Part shown: positions 47,698 through 60,500 of the stretch, piece by piece | Layout of the letters: the number at the start of each line of letters is the position of its first letter | Numbering within the stretch: the first letter of the stretch is position 1 | Assembly (NCBI GenBank): GCA_016859345.1 | Contig: CM029111.1 | Coordinates: 9,420,714-9,484,713, forward strand | DNA from: Istiophorus platypterus | Lineage: Eukaryota; Chordata; Actinopteri; Istiophoriformes; Istiophoridae | Direction of reading: 5' to 3' | DNA: 64,000 bases | Program-made: the position numbers and the translations under genes | Notes under the pieces: model-generated | What the model was told of the DNA's origin: nothing | What the model saw: the letters and a program-made list of their open reading frames with translations, nothing else | Databases searched by the model: none

Positions 47698-48720
47698 TAA
47701 GTAAAGGAAGCACAAAGATGAGCTTTATGGATAAAAACTGTATGTAAGTGAATGTGTGTATTGTGAAAACACTCCAGGGAATAAAACCCTGTAAAGCATC
47801 TGTTATCAAGATAATCTGTAGCTACTGACTGAAACCGGTGTTTTCCCATCACTGAGACAAGGCAGGTGCTGCTTTTGGCCCTTGGCACTCCTCCAAGGAA
47901 AGGCAAAGTGACTGAATACCTAAGTACCACACTGTACTTCCCAGTACCACACTTCTACAACCACCCAGCACCACTATGTTTAGTACAATAAATCTGACAC
48001 AGAGAGCAAGACATTAACTGTCAAGATCACTTGCTAATAATGGGGAACCCCAGAGGTACAGAACCCCCTATCCCTGACACCCCATTTATTCCATCGGGCA
48101 GTGACGACAACCCTCCCACCCCCTCAAAATAAAAGAAAATGCTTTCACTTCAAATTTGTTTATATAAAATGTCCATGTATAAAAACATGTCTTTGCGCAG
48201 TGCAATGTAGTGCAATTTCATTAGGTCAGTATACCTTTTCCTTTTTATGTTCTTTTCATTGGCACTTTGTGAAGTTTCTGACCGGAAGAGGTCTGCCAAC
48301 TGCTCCCACAAGCCGAGAGCGAGAGGGAGACCTAGCTTATCTGGGATGCCACTGGAATAAACACTTTTACAGGCAGGATCAGTAAATTTCAAAACAAAAC
48401 GGCGGTTTATAACAGGAACTGAATGAGATATTGATAACTACTATTACAGCGACCAGGTGTGCTTAATATGTGTTTTTGCCAACTGGCTTCAAGCCAGCAA
48501 TGAACCAGGCATCTGCTTCTCCTCTTTCACTGAGAAGTGATAACCGGTCATGTATAACGTGGTGTCAGCTGACAGCAGAAGCAACAAGTGACCCAGTGGT
48601 GACGAGGACAGCACAGGTGTTTCTATGGCGACAGAGGTCTGAAGACACACTGATCCTCAGTCAAGAAGTCTGCTCAAAGTTGGTCTGCTCAAAAAGGGAA
48701 GGACAGGCACTCTGTATTTT

Positions 48721-48723
<3 letters not shown>

Positions 48724-48779
<56 letters not shown>

Positions 48780-48799
48780 GCGTGCGTGTGCATGAGTGA

Positions 48800-48847
<48 letters not shown>
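48724..48847. repeat. (TG)n microsatellite, two blocks
   Basis: TG at 48724-48772 and 48805-48847 around a gcgtgcgtg / gagtgagtg spacer. Confidence 0.95.
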
Positions 48848-48848
<1 letters not shown>

Positions 48849-51419
48849 ATACGTTGCTATGGTGAACAGGTAAGGTCAGTGTCAGGAGCGCTTAGAGAGT
48901 AGAGGACACGCAGCAGAATCTACATTCAAAAAGCTGCTTACGAACAGCACAAGGGTGAATCTCTTCACAGATATACATCTACTGTCATGACTCCGCCTCT
49001 GAGAGCAGATCAAAAAAAATACCTGTTTTTATCCAAATGGATTTCTTTTTTTTGAAAATCTGGATTGTGGGTCTAAGGATAGAGTTTTGAAGACTGTGAA
49101 GCAGTGAGGCCAATATGTTATTTTGTGCTATATAAATAAAGAAATTGACCTGATGACATGTTTGGGTTTTGGGAGGCAGGTTATCATCTTAAAAAAGCTC
49201 ACTGTCGTCTTTTATCACAGTCATTTAAATCTTGAGTGTTACAGTATCAACTCAGAGCAGGGTTTGCGACAACAGTACGATACTAAAAAATTTTTAGAAA
49301 AATGTTTCGCTCAATGTGGCAATTACTTGAAAACTTTATAGTCAGTCATGACTATACATACATGGTTTTGTCCTCTACTATCATCTTTGATATTACCAAT
49401 AAGAGATAGTCATTATGTTGTCCATCAATGTCATTAAGTCAATTACAAATACACTTCATCCAATTTGAGAGTTGTAACCTTCAAAGAATAACTAGTTCAC
49501 TCATTACACTGCATTTGCCTTTTGTATTGCAGGATTGCTGCTGTCTGCCTTTTTTTTTCCTTTCTTTTTCCATTTTAAACCTTGGGCAATAGAGATACAA
49601 AGTAAGTAACAAATTGGGTTTCAACATTAAAGGGGGATATTCTCTTACAATTGCCAATAATGTAGGAAATTGCTGAAAAAAGGAAGATGAAAGGGATATA
49701 TTTAAAAAAAATTAAAATTTCTATATCTAAAAATCTACCTCCTAGATTCTACCTAAAGTTTGGAAAACTTGGCCTGTCATTTACTATTACAAGCCTATTC
49801 TTAAAAGTAAAACTCCACTTTGGTACAACATTTTAAAACTTTTGCTACACTTACTTCCAAATGAATCAGTATACAGTTGACCACGATCACTGCTGCTCTG
49901 CACTTAGTTGATTTGATTCTTACTTGTTTTCATTTTCAAATATCAGTCCAGAGTGAAAAAGCATTCTAAAGGATTAAACACAACATCTACGAAACACACA
50001 GGAAAAAGTCTGGATTCCTGTGTTGTGCTGCTGGTTTATGATTATTATTCCAAAGACTAAAGATTGGGTAACCTCTCCATTTCAAAATGTAAGAAATGAG
50101 TTAGAATACCTGATTTTTTATCAGGTAGTGATTATTAGGTTACAATCTCTATGTTATTTACCTACATACACAATTTACATCAGTCAGACTGTAAGTTAAA
50201 GTTTCAATGGGCAGTTTCATTCATGTATCATTCATTGGGGTAAACAATCTCTTACAACAGCGGTCAAAGGAAAAAACTGAGCCATTATGCCTCAATTCAC
50301 CTTAATAATAATGACAACCACAAAGCAAAAAAGACAATATTAAATGCTGTAATTCTGCTGATTGCACAGTGCAACTGTTAGTTGCTTAAGCAACTCATTG
50401 CTGAAAATAAACTATATATAAGAAATAGATGTCCACTCTCTCAGGCATACGCTGTGGTTACAGTGATACTCTAAAAGTCAACTTATTTCTTCAAGGTGCA
50501 TATCTTTAGGGTACAAGAATAGAAAACAAGAGAGGGAAATATATTTCATATACTGTGTACATCTCTTGAAAATATTTTGGAAGATCAAGGGGAGACTCTT
50601 TGTACCACTTTGTGTGAGGTTTTTGTGCATGTTTTTTAAATTACAAGAAGTGTCGCTGGTTGTGCTAAATTTGATTAATGAACAAGTTGTTGGATATTGA
50701 AAAATATGTGTTTAACCATATAGTTAATACCCAGTAAGGCTGCAGAAGATGGTGACAGTGATGTAAGATTCGGTGTTGAGCTGGCACCTAAGCTGTTGGT
50801 TTTAAGTGAACAGGCTTTTTGCCTTTGGTAGGTTTGAAGTCCCTTGAACAGTGAAAATGAAAAACAGATATGCTACAAAGGTCTTACCGAGCAAATCTGG
50901 TGTTAACCCTTGAACCTCCAAAAAAGATGCATGATCCACCCCGTAAACAGTAGCTTACATGATGCTCCTATAATGAACGACAGAATATACCAAAAAACTT
51001 ATCCGTAATCTTTAAACTTTGCCTTGAGTTGAGGCTATGAAAAATGGCAAGTGATAAACAAAAGTCAAATCAGAAGGTTCAGAATCTAATTTAAATGTTT
51101 CTTTTTTTCCTTATGTATCAACAGAGTGAAAATGTCTCAGTCTTAGAAAAAGTCTCCAAACCTGCATAAAGTTCTTTTTTCTTGCTGTTTTTCTTTTTTT
51201 GTTTTTTTTTTGTTGTTTTTTTGTTATTACCCACCAGTTTTACTTTCTCTTTGTGTTTGAAAACGGAAAAGAGAGAAGGCGAAGCTCCTGCTGGGCTGGA
51301 GGAAGCAGCGCTGAGAGCTCCATCATGAAGAAATCTCCCCTTATCTCCTCAGTTGAAGACTCCACCTTACTGTCGCTCTGAAGAAGAGCTCATCTCAGAG
51401 ACACGGGAAGAGGACTGGA

Positions 51420-51531
51420 TTAGTCGGTGAATCTCTGGCAGGCTTTTTTCCAGCGACAGGCTGTGCACCACATGTCTCTCTTCTCCATGCCGTACACCTT
51501 TCGGCACTTCTTTGCCTCCCCACGGGGTTTC
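51420..51531 (-). CDS. slc2a4rg: slc2a4rg last coding exon (C-clamp)
   Basis: Minus-strand acceptor gttaccaag; 36 residues then TAA (51422-51420). KPRGEAKKCRKVYGMEKRDM followed by WCTACRWKKACQRFTD is almost identical to human SLC2A4RG. Four cysteines form the C-clamp, a small zinc-dependent DNA-binding fold also known from TCF E-tails and HDBP1/2. The acceptor has a poor pyrimidine tract, but the reading-frame join and the homology leave little doubt. Confidence 0.96.
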
Positions 51532-54500
51532 CTTGGTAACAGCAGATGTGACAGCATAAGGATATGCACACAGACATGCAGGCGCCCACACGTGCAAAAA
51601 ATATACACGATTATGTACAGTGTGCTTGAGGGCAACTAAATATGTCCACGTGTGTGTAGGTGCAGGGGCAGGAAACATGCACATTCAAAAACACTCAAAC
51701 ACACAGGTCTTTTCTTCAAACAAGCCAACAGAAATGTGAATCACTACAGAGGAGCCATCCCTGAGGAGGCTGATGATTTCATGCAAATGAAAATTTTTTT
51801 AATTTAATCTGATAAAACTCTTTGCCATGAAGAGCAGTGCAAAGTCCTGAGGGTGCATATTGACCTTGTGTGAGCTAGTTGGGCCTTATGAGAAAATCAA
51901 TAGTTGCCAGCTGTTACTCAGAAATTTTAACATTAACATGATGACATAATGTCTCAATGTACCTATTTTACATCACATTAAAAATGAACTACTAAATTTC
52001 CAGCTAGAATCACTGAACTGAAAAACAGGTGAATAAATTTACTTAATTGTTACAGACTGTAGCGAAAACAGCAATCGGTTTTTTTCACCATGGAGAGAAA
52101 GTGACTTGTTGTAAGCGGATGTAACATGAAAGGACAAAGAAAGATACGAAAGAAAGAACCACAATCTGGTATTGACAATCTTGACTGTGGAATCATTTGA
52201 TCAAGATTTGAGATATATTAATATGGTCCCAAATAATTACATCACTAGAAATAAATAAAGTATGCCTGCCCCACTTCCTTGACTTAAAGAGAATAATTTA
52301 ATGCTTCCAACACAATGACACAGACACATTCATGTAGAAAATGGCCACTGCTGTATACCTGGTTCCTGGTGCTGCCTTAGCTGGTGGTGTTATTAAAGCA
52401 TGGTTCTTGTTAACAGTGGTGTGCGTGCTGATGGCCGGCTGCCTCTTCTCACCAATGCTAACTGTCCGGACATGAGTCACAGGCCCCTGCAAAAGTGAAA
52501 AGGTATCATAAGTGTATTGTTCCATATAGTACCTATAGAGTGAAGCCTCACAATGTCTGGACTACTCTTAAACTCTTACTGGATTGAAAGAAGTCCAATA
52601 TCAGGAATGAAGTGCAAAAAAAGTACAGTATTACTGGTGTACCAGTTTGACTAACTGGTCAGAGAATCTGTAGCTAAACTGAAAAGCCTGGGTCATGAAG
52701 TTGGGATGCACATACTAGAATGCATAGGCGCTTTTTATACATTGTCTCCCAGCTCCAGCACCATCACTGCTGATCAGCTAAGCCTTTAAATGATCAGCAG
52801 TGAATTTCTAGATTAAATCCTTTCCATTCTCACTCTAACCAACATGATAAAAAGTTACAGAGACGGCTATGAACAAGCTAGGATCAATGCTCTTTGCCAT
52901 GTGCAGCTTTAAATACTGTTGAACATTTTACTCTCTTAGACAAACTTTGGAAGTAAGTTGGTCCCAGTTATTACTCTCTTTCCTACCTTAGTTGAAGGAA
53001 ATTCTTTTGATTAAAAAGAGCCACAATTCACTCTTGTGGAGCTCTGTACTGTGCAACTTCAAAAGGCTTCCTGTCATAAGGGGGCAAGTACAAGTTATCA
53101 CAGTTACCTAGATGACATCCAACTGTGCACTGCAGTTATTAAGACATGTATGGCTTTAAGTTTTCTGTTTTTCTGTGTTCATCACTTAAATAGCATTACT
53201 AGAATGTGGCTCCTCATACTGCTGAGGCCAATGTAGAGACAGCAATCTGCACTTTTATCACTGCACTAACTTGATGCTCTCCTTTTCTGCTTCCCAAAAA
53301 GATACCCGCTTCAAAATCAATTCATACACAATACATCTGGCGATACGTTCATTTTTTTTGTGTCCCTGCAGTGGTCGCCTGTCAGTTTTATTATCAATTT
53401 TAAGACCCTTTTATTGGTTTGTAAATCTTTAAATAGTTCTATGCCTGAGTACATCAAATGTGCTTTTACGATACAGTATGTGTCTCCTTGATCCCTCAGG
53501 TCCTCTGACTGTCTCCTGGCTGTTCCTAGTGCCCAGACACTGAAGACTTTGATTCAAGGCAATGCTGCCGTCAACAATTACGGCCCAAGCCCTTAAAACA
53601 GCCTACTGGAGACACTGAGAATTTTACAGTGTTTAAACTCGTATTCCTTCAGTTCTTTTAGTTGTTATTTTTTTGTCTTGTTTTTACTTTATACTTACTA
53701 TTAACATTTTATTTCTATTAATTTGCATAAGTCTTATGTACTCTTTTAGACAAACTTTGGAAGTAAGTTGGTCTCAGTTATTACTCTCATTCCTACCTTA
53801 GTTAAAGGAAATTCTTTTGATTGGGACGGCACATATAGCATAATATTGCTAAAAGATATTAGAAGTTATAAATCTTGTTTCCTGGACATTTGGTTTAAGG
53901 GTTTCTTATCTTTAACGTACTGTATGTTAAGAACTTTGAACATCATCTTTAGATAAATTGTTCTATATACAGCCCGACTGATACCTTTCTGTATAAAAAG
54001 ATGACAGTATAGGGAAGCAGGGTGAGTGAAAAACCAGAGTGACAAAAAGCTCAAGTGGCCACAAGAGGAGAAACAGCAGGAGAGTATTTAAGATAAAAAG
54101 GCGTGAGTCTAAACCTCACTCACCGGGACGCCTTTGAAAATGACAGGAGGGGACTGCCACGACACACTGATGCCATTCCCAGTCCCAGTTCCAGGCCCGG
54201 TCCCATTACCACTGCCTAACCCTGCCAGCTCAGGACCCACTGGGATACTCACTGGAGCACTGGCCTGGAACACGGACAACCACCCCACCACAGCCATGAG
54301 AGGACATGACAGAGACAAGGAGGGGCAGGAAAAGTGCAGGTAGAAACAGACAGGGGAAAAAAAACAACCAAAAAAAAAAAAACGCACAGTAAAAAGGTCA
54401 AATAGTTAGTACAGAAGGTATTTGAGTTTTACAATAACAGTTCAACAATACTGGCAGGCACTTATAGGGTATGGCACAAAGTCATTTCCAAGAGAGCATA

Positions 54501-57500
54501 GAGAATAGCAAAGAGAACACAAGGCAGTGCTGAATAGAAGCGTATGAGCATAAGCAATGTAGAAAATATGAATCATGAGATGCAGTTGCATTTGCATAAC
54601 ATAAGTCTACTTTTAGGTGGATTATATGTTGTTATGACAACTGAAATTTCAATACTACCTCAAACCACTGCAAAATATTAAGTTCAATATTGAATATTTT
54701 TAAAAAGTCATAGTTTAAACAAATATGTTCTTCCAGTTGAAATACATGACATTTTACCTCAAGGGTCATATAAGTAAGGAGTGCACCTAAACTGATTGTG
54801 GTTAGAAGAACAGGAATAAAGAGAAGGATGCGCAGAAGAAGACGAAAGAGGCATGTAAGTTCAAAGTTGGTGCAAAGCAGCTGAAAAAAATTTTGTATGC
54901 AGGAAATTAGGCATAAGTCTCATGACTAAAGGTTTTCTGGCTTATACATAGTTTGACTTCAAACTCCATATGAACTTGTGTTAATATTTCCAAGAAAGTT
55001 TTTTTTCCCCGTTCTCTTCCTCATACAATATATACTCCCACACTAGCGTAGGAGTTGAGTAATACACCCTGACCTCGGTGCTTCTTTGCTATACTGATCT
55101 CAAAAACTGCCTCTTCAAATTCCATGTGGCACAAAACTGAAACTTTGTGGCTTGGTAACATATGGACCTCTTCATGTTTTGTCTTGTTTTCATTTGTATT
55201 GGAGAAGCTTTTATTTATTCATTTATTTTGATAAAGTCAAATTTAGCAGTGGTAGTGTACGTGTCCAATATCTGTCTGATGGCTTGTGTGGATTACCTGG
55301 TAGGCGTGGTCAGTGCGGATGTGGCAGAGGGTGGAAGGAGCTGATTGACTGAGCAGAGTTGGGGCGTGGCTCTGCGAACCATTCATGTTAATGTGATCGG
55401 AATGAGGGACATCGGTGAGTGGAGGCGGGAAGATGGGTGGAGGACCAGCCGTGGTGGGCGAGGTGGGTGTGAGGCTGGACAAGCCTTCTGATAGGCTGTC
55501 CATGTTGACCTCAATCTCTGAGTAGTAGAAGTCCTCCTCTCCATCACTGTAGTCCGAGTCGCTGTTTCGCCTGTGGGAGGGCAACAGCAACTACTTAAAA
55601 CCTAAACATCCCAGATAAAAGATTGTTTTAACTCTATTTTAATTTCAGTTTCACCTTTGAAATAATGATGAACTGCCTCTTAAAGTCTGGTAAAAGCAGC
55701 TTTTGAAGACATGGCTGATTCAAACTATAAAACTATAATGTGGCTCCTCCATCTTTATGTAGGCAACACAAGTATATCTGATGATCTGAAAAATTGTTTT
55801 TCCCCTTTCATTTCAAATCTATCGATGCCAGAACATGCGAAGCACTTACTTTACTGTATGACATACTTCCACTCATTTCTCTCTAAACTGCAATCACTAA
55901 TTTAGTGGATTGGGTTCCTAATCCAAAATGGACATTCCTCTGAGGTGCATTAGCCTAAAGTCTTTCAGTTGTGCTAGAGGTGGGCTGAGTAGGCCCCTAA
56001 TGTATTGCCACTACCATCTAACACATTATTTTCATGGTTAGAAACTGCCGTTTCTCTAGGAATTATTCAGAAAATATTTTTGTGTACCAAAGAAATAAAT
56101 ATTAATTCTGTTTCACAAAATTTCAGTTATATAATATTTATCTGTGGATGGTTGATCTTAGTTCAGTCTTCAGAAAAAAAAAAAAAATAGATTTGTTTTT
56201 ATTAATAATTTTGCCAAGAGTAAGTAATATATTTCCATTTTACCAAAGATTTATCTGCAAATTTCTGCACAACATCTACATATTTATGATCTTTTTATGA
56301 TAAAGTGTAAACATGCAAAAAAAATTAACGGATACTTTTTCAAATTCTGAATTGGGACCGACCATTATCTGTTTGCTTCTCTCCCATTGTATGTGCTCAC
56401 ATATACAGTTTTTTAATACAGCCGACCCCCCCCCCCCCCGTTCTCATTTATTCATTGTACTCATTTATTTTTCTGTTTCTGTTGTCAAACAACGGAAAAA
56501 TTATGAAACTGTGACTGAAATGTGGCTCATTAGGACGACATGTTAACCAGCAGTCACTTACAAGCTGTTTCCAAGCTTTTGTTCTGCTGCCAAAATCCAA
56601 AATCCTAACCGCAACGTCGACTCACAAAATCACCATAAACATACCTTAAAGACAAAGGATATGCTGTGATTTTGGCTACATTTACCTGTAAAATGATCAC
56701 TCACTGAGAAAGCTAGAAGCTCATTCGTATCTGTGTCAGCTACTGTGTGGTCAGTTGAATGAGAAGCACAAAGAGGTGAAGTCCAGAGAGGAAATCCTGA
56801 CCTCACGCTTGCAGGGCAAAACTGGTGACACTCTCCAATGGAGAGTAGCTAAGCTTTGTCCAAAAAGTCACTAGATATGTCACTATATGCTTTTGTGAAA
56901 AAAAGGTGCTAAAGGGATCTGAGAAGCTAGTAAATTTAGCAACATAGGTGCTAAGCAACACTGCCTGTAACCCCCTGATGACATATTAGAAACTGTTTGC
57001 ACCAGATAATTTTCAAAGAGCAGCAACCAATGGAGTAACCCCCTACACTTGGCCAGCTGACCAATGGTGTGACTTTAGCACTCAGCCAGTCAGCGACATT
57101 CACATTTAGAGGGCTGAGCCCCGCTGATGAAGTCCAGCCGAAAAGGGTAGGAAATGGTAATTCTTTCAAACAGCAGGGGGCAGTGAAACCCAGTGCACTA
57201 CAGACCTCCTAAAAGCTCAGAGCAGTTTTTGAAAATGCCTCTTTCTTCAAAAACTGTACAAGATTAAACTAATGGAGTGACGGTAGGACAGTTGAAGATA
57301 AAATTATAATAATTAAAGTCTCTTTCAAATGTTCCTGACAATACTATCTATACGAACCTAATCTTTGTATTTCACTGGGTGACAAATGTATCATTATATA
57401 CTATCTCAAGTCAACCTGCTGCATTGGTTAAAGCAGTTCAAGTGTACTAGTGCTGTATAGATAAAAACCTCACAATATTACCTGTATTTGGTAAAACTGA

Positions 57501-60500
57501 TCACATATGATACAATGTAAATGTTTGGAGAAGTGATAAATCACAAGCCCAGATAGTCAGGTTTAAAGTCATCCAGTTGGACAACATCCAAGCTTTAGCA
57601 AGTGAGATGCATGATACACACAACTAGGGAGCATATGAGACTTAAAGTCTTAAAGGGAGACTAGGGAGTAAACTTAAAATATTCAGTTCAATTTTAGTTT
57701 TTTAAAGCTTTCTACTCCACATCTATAGGATATTTATGTAATGCAGCTAATACTTGATCAAAGGTTCCTGCAAATGGGATTGTTGAAACCCATGACACAA
57801 TAACAGTGTGTTTTGTTTTGCAGTGATGACTTGCAACTCACCCCAAGTGGACGGTGCGGATGTGTCGCTGGATCCCTGAGGAGGTGCTGAGGACCTTTTC
57901 ACAGTTCTTCCACAAGCACTTGAACATTACCTTCATTGAGTTCTGAAAGACATTCAATGCAAAAGCAACATGAGTTGGGTTATTTCCCATGAAGACAACA
58001 TACTATCTCACATAAACAGTGCCACAAAAAAGCATTTAAGCTATTACATCTGTTTTTGGTTTAGCGCTTGATTTTTTCAATTTCAATTTTCTCAGCAAAA
58101 AAAAAAAAAAGAGCTGTCAGCCCTGGTAGAAACTGTCACAACTAAACATATTATCTGCAGAACACTGATGAGCATTTCAAGGGAAACAGAGATTTACGCA
58201 GTACTTGTTCTCATGTTCCTCCGTGTGGACTGCAGGAGCAGACTAGAGAAAAGGCCTTCGTGGGGGACTTCGTGCCACTCTACAAGGGGCCAAACACTAC
58301 ACCTCATTAAAAAGCTATTGGAGCCTATAAAATAGAAACCTGATATTTGACAAGTTCAGACACATCGACCTTAAAAGAGAAAGAGAGAGACAAAAAAAGA
58401 CAGGGACAGAGAGGGGACAATGAAACTGTAGCCCTCTCTGTTCAGCTCACAGTACTTTCATGTTCACTAACAGAGTGATGTACTAATATCATCTCCTCTG
58501 GCTGTGCTTGCTGTGGGCTGAGGAGAAGATCTATCATACCGGAAAATATTCTGTGTTAGATGCAGTGTGTGTATATATGTGCGTGTGTGTGTGTTGGGGG
58601 GGGGCTTATGTTTAAGAACATAGAAGCAGAGAACATATTAGATGAAAAGACAACATTAAGCTTCTTAGAAAGGTGATGAACCACCAGAACAGCTTCAGTG
58701 CTCCTTGGCATCATTCTATCAGTGTCCACAACCCTACCGAAGGAATGAACACCATCCAAAATCTAATTTTACATAAAAGCAAAACTGACCCTCAATGGTT
58801 CATAAGCAAAATGTGTGGAGTCAGATGCACAGAGAGGGTGTTTTTTATTTTTGTTCATTTCCTCTTCCTCGTTCGGGGCTGGCAGCTGTCCCTAGAGCAG
58901 GCAGGGACCTGCATCACTGCTAATGAAAGACAGTGGATCTGTACTCTTGTTACCTTTCAACAGCCTATGGAGTAAGAATAGCAAGAAAAAAGGAGAGAGA
59001 GAGCAGGAAAGAGAGGGAGAGCAGTGCAAGAGAAGTCAGAGTAGAACAGGTTTTTATCAATGGTTATGTTGACTCTCCTACACTACTACTCCCATTTAAA
59101 ATTTCTCATTGACTGTCACTCCCTTTCAATGCATTCGACACAAACATGCAAATTAAACTAATTGAGTTGTGCTGGCCATATGCATGTTCCCTACCATGCT
59201 GTTTGAAACAACCTTCCTAATAAAAATTACACAGCAAAGCTTTTCTGTAATCCCAGGAACAATCACAAATCACTTAATTCCCTAAGCGTTTTTCTTACAT
59301 CTCAACACTGTTACAGTAAGACTGGTGATTGCAGTTTTTAATAATCCTCTTAGCTCACTGCCCGCACAAAATCAAACAGCCTACAATCCGAGGGGCGGCT
59401 GCTCATAGAAGGTTTAGACCTTTGGGGTTGGCATCAGCTATATAATAACACAAAGCTAGCCAGCAAGTTAGCTCATGTTTTAGCCCTCTTCCTCACAACT
59501 CGTCTGTTTCTTTTCTTCACAGTCTCTCCCAACTTCATTTCCTGTCTGCTTATCTATGGTATGGCATAGGTCTTCGGCAGCATCGTCCTTGGAGTCTTTT
59601 TGGTTTCATATATTCTGTAGCTCAGTAATCTTTACTGCTTCCCAACTCCAGGGAGGTTGAATTGCAAACTCCCACATATTGTACAGTATATGAGCTCTGC
59701 TCTGTCACTGTATGGCTAGAGGAAAAATTGAGATTCATTTCTCCTCCCGTTCCCACCTGGAGCATCAATTTTTCCTCTCCTCCTCTACACCCTCTGACTT
59801 TCCTCATTTTCATGCATCCCTTGAACCCTTTGTTGCTTTCTGCTGATCATCCCCCGTCTGCCTCCTCTCCTTCGTTCTTACTAAACCACCCACCTCTCCC
59901 CCTGAAAAGGCTGAGAAGGGGATAGAAAGCTTCTTGTCAGTGACAACACTTTGACGTTCTGGACTGTTGCTACAGTGAAATAAAGGAGGGGGTGAAAGAG
60001 AGAGAATAATCCATCATCCACACAAGCAGAGAGGGACAAGCCTTATGCCAGAGGCCGTTGAACTGTATGGTGCTTACATTTTCTGAATGTTTCTAGTGGG
60101 TTTTCCAAAATCTCTTCCTGTCACTACTGTATAGAAATAACATAAGCACATCAGAGATTTGTTTTTTTTTTTTTTTTAACAACCATGGCCTCTTAGTATT
60201 ACTCAGTTTTTTCTAACTTTTGTTTTATATCAAAGATGAAAACCTGGACAACATCCAGAGCTGCTGTGATAACCACCAAACCCCAGCTGTGTTAAGCAAT
60301 TAGTAGAGTCAAGAAAACTCTACTGTGACTTTGGATGTCAACTTTTAAAAACACACAGTAAAAGTGTTCCAGCTGTCACAATCAAGTCTTTAACCAAAAC
60401 TTTAAAAAATGCAGCCACATAAAATAAATATCTTTTAACTCATGAAGGTGATAACTGAGGTCTCATTTGGTCACATTATAAACTTTTTCAATTTCTTATT

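Larger units (their letters stand above)
45315..51419 (-). other. slc2a4rg: Probable slc2a4rg 3' UTR and convergent 3' flank
   Basis: No supported coding exon on either strand. Minus-strand AATAAA hexamers (TTTATT on the + strand) occur at 48085-48090, 47692-47697, 47683-47688 and 45332-45337, so 3' UTR lengths of about 3.3 to 6.1 kb are possible. Contents: (TG)n at 48724-48847 and 45589-45627, (GA)n at 47517-47543, a short AATC repeat at 45840-45863, an A-run at 45866-45885. The exact end of the gene cannot be fixed from sequence alone. Confidence 0.45.
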
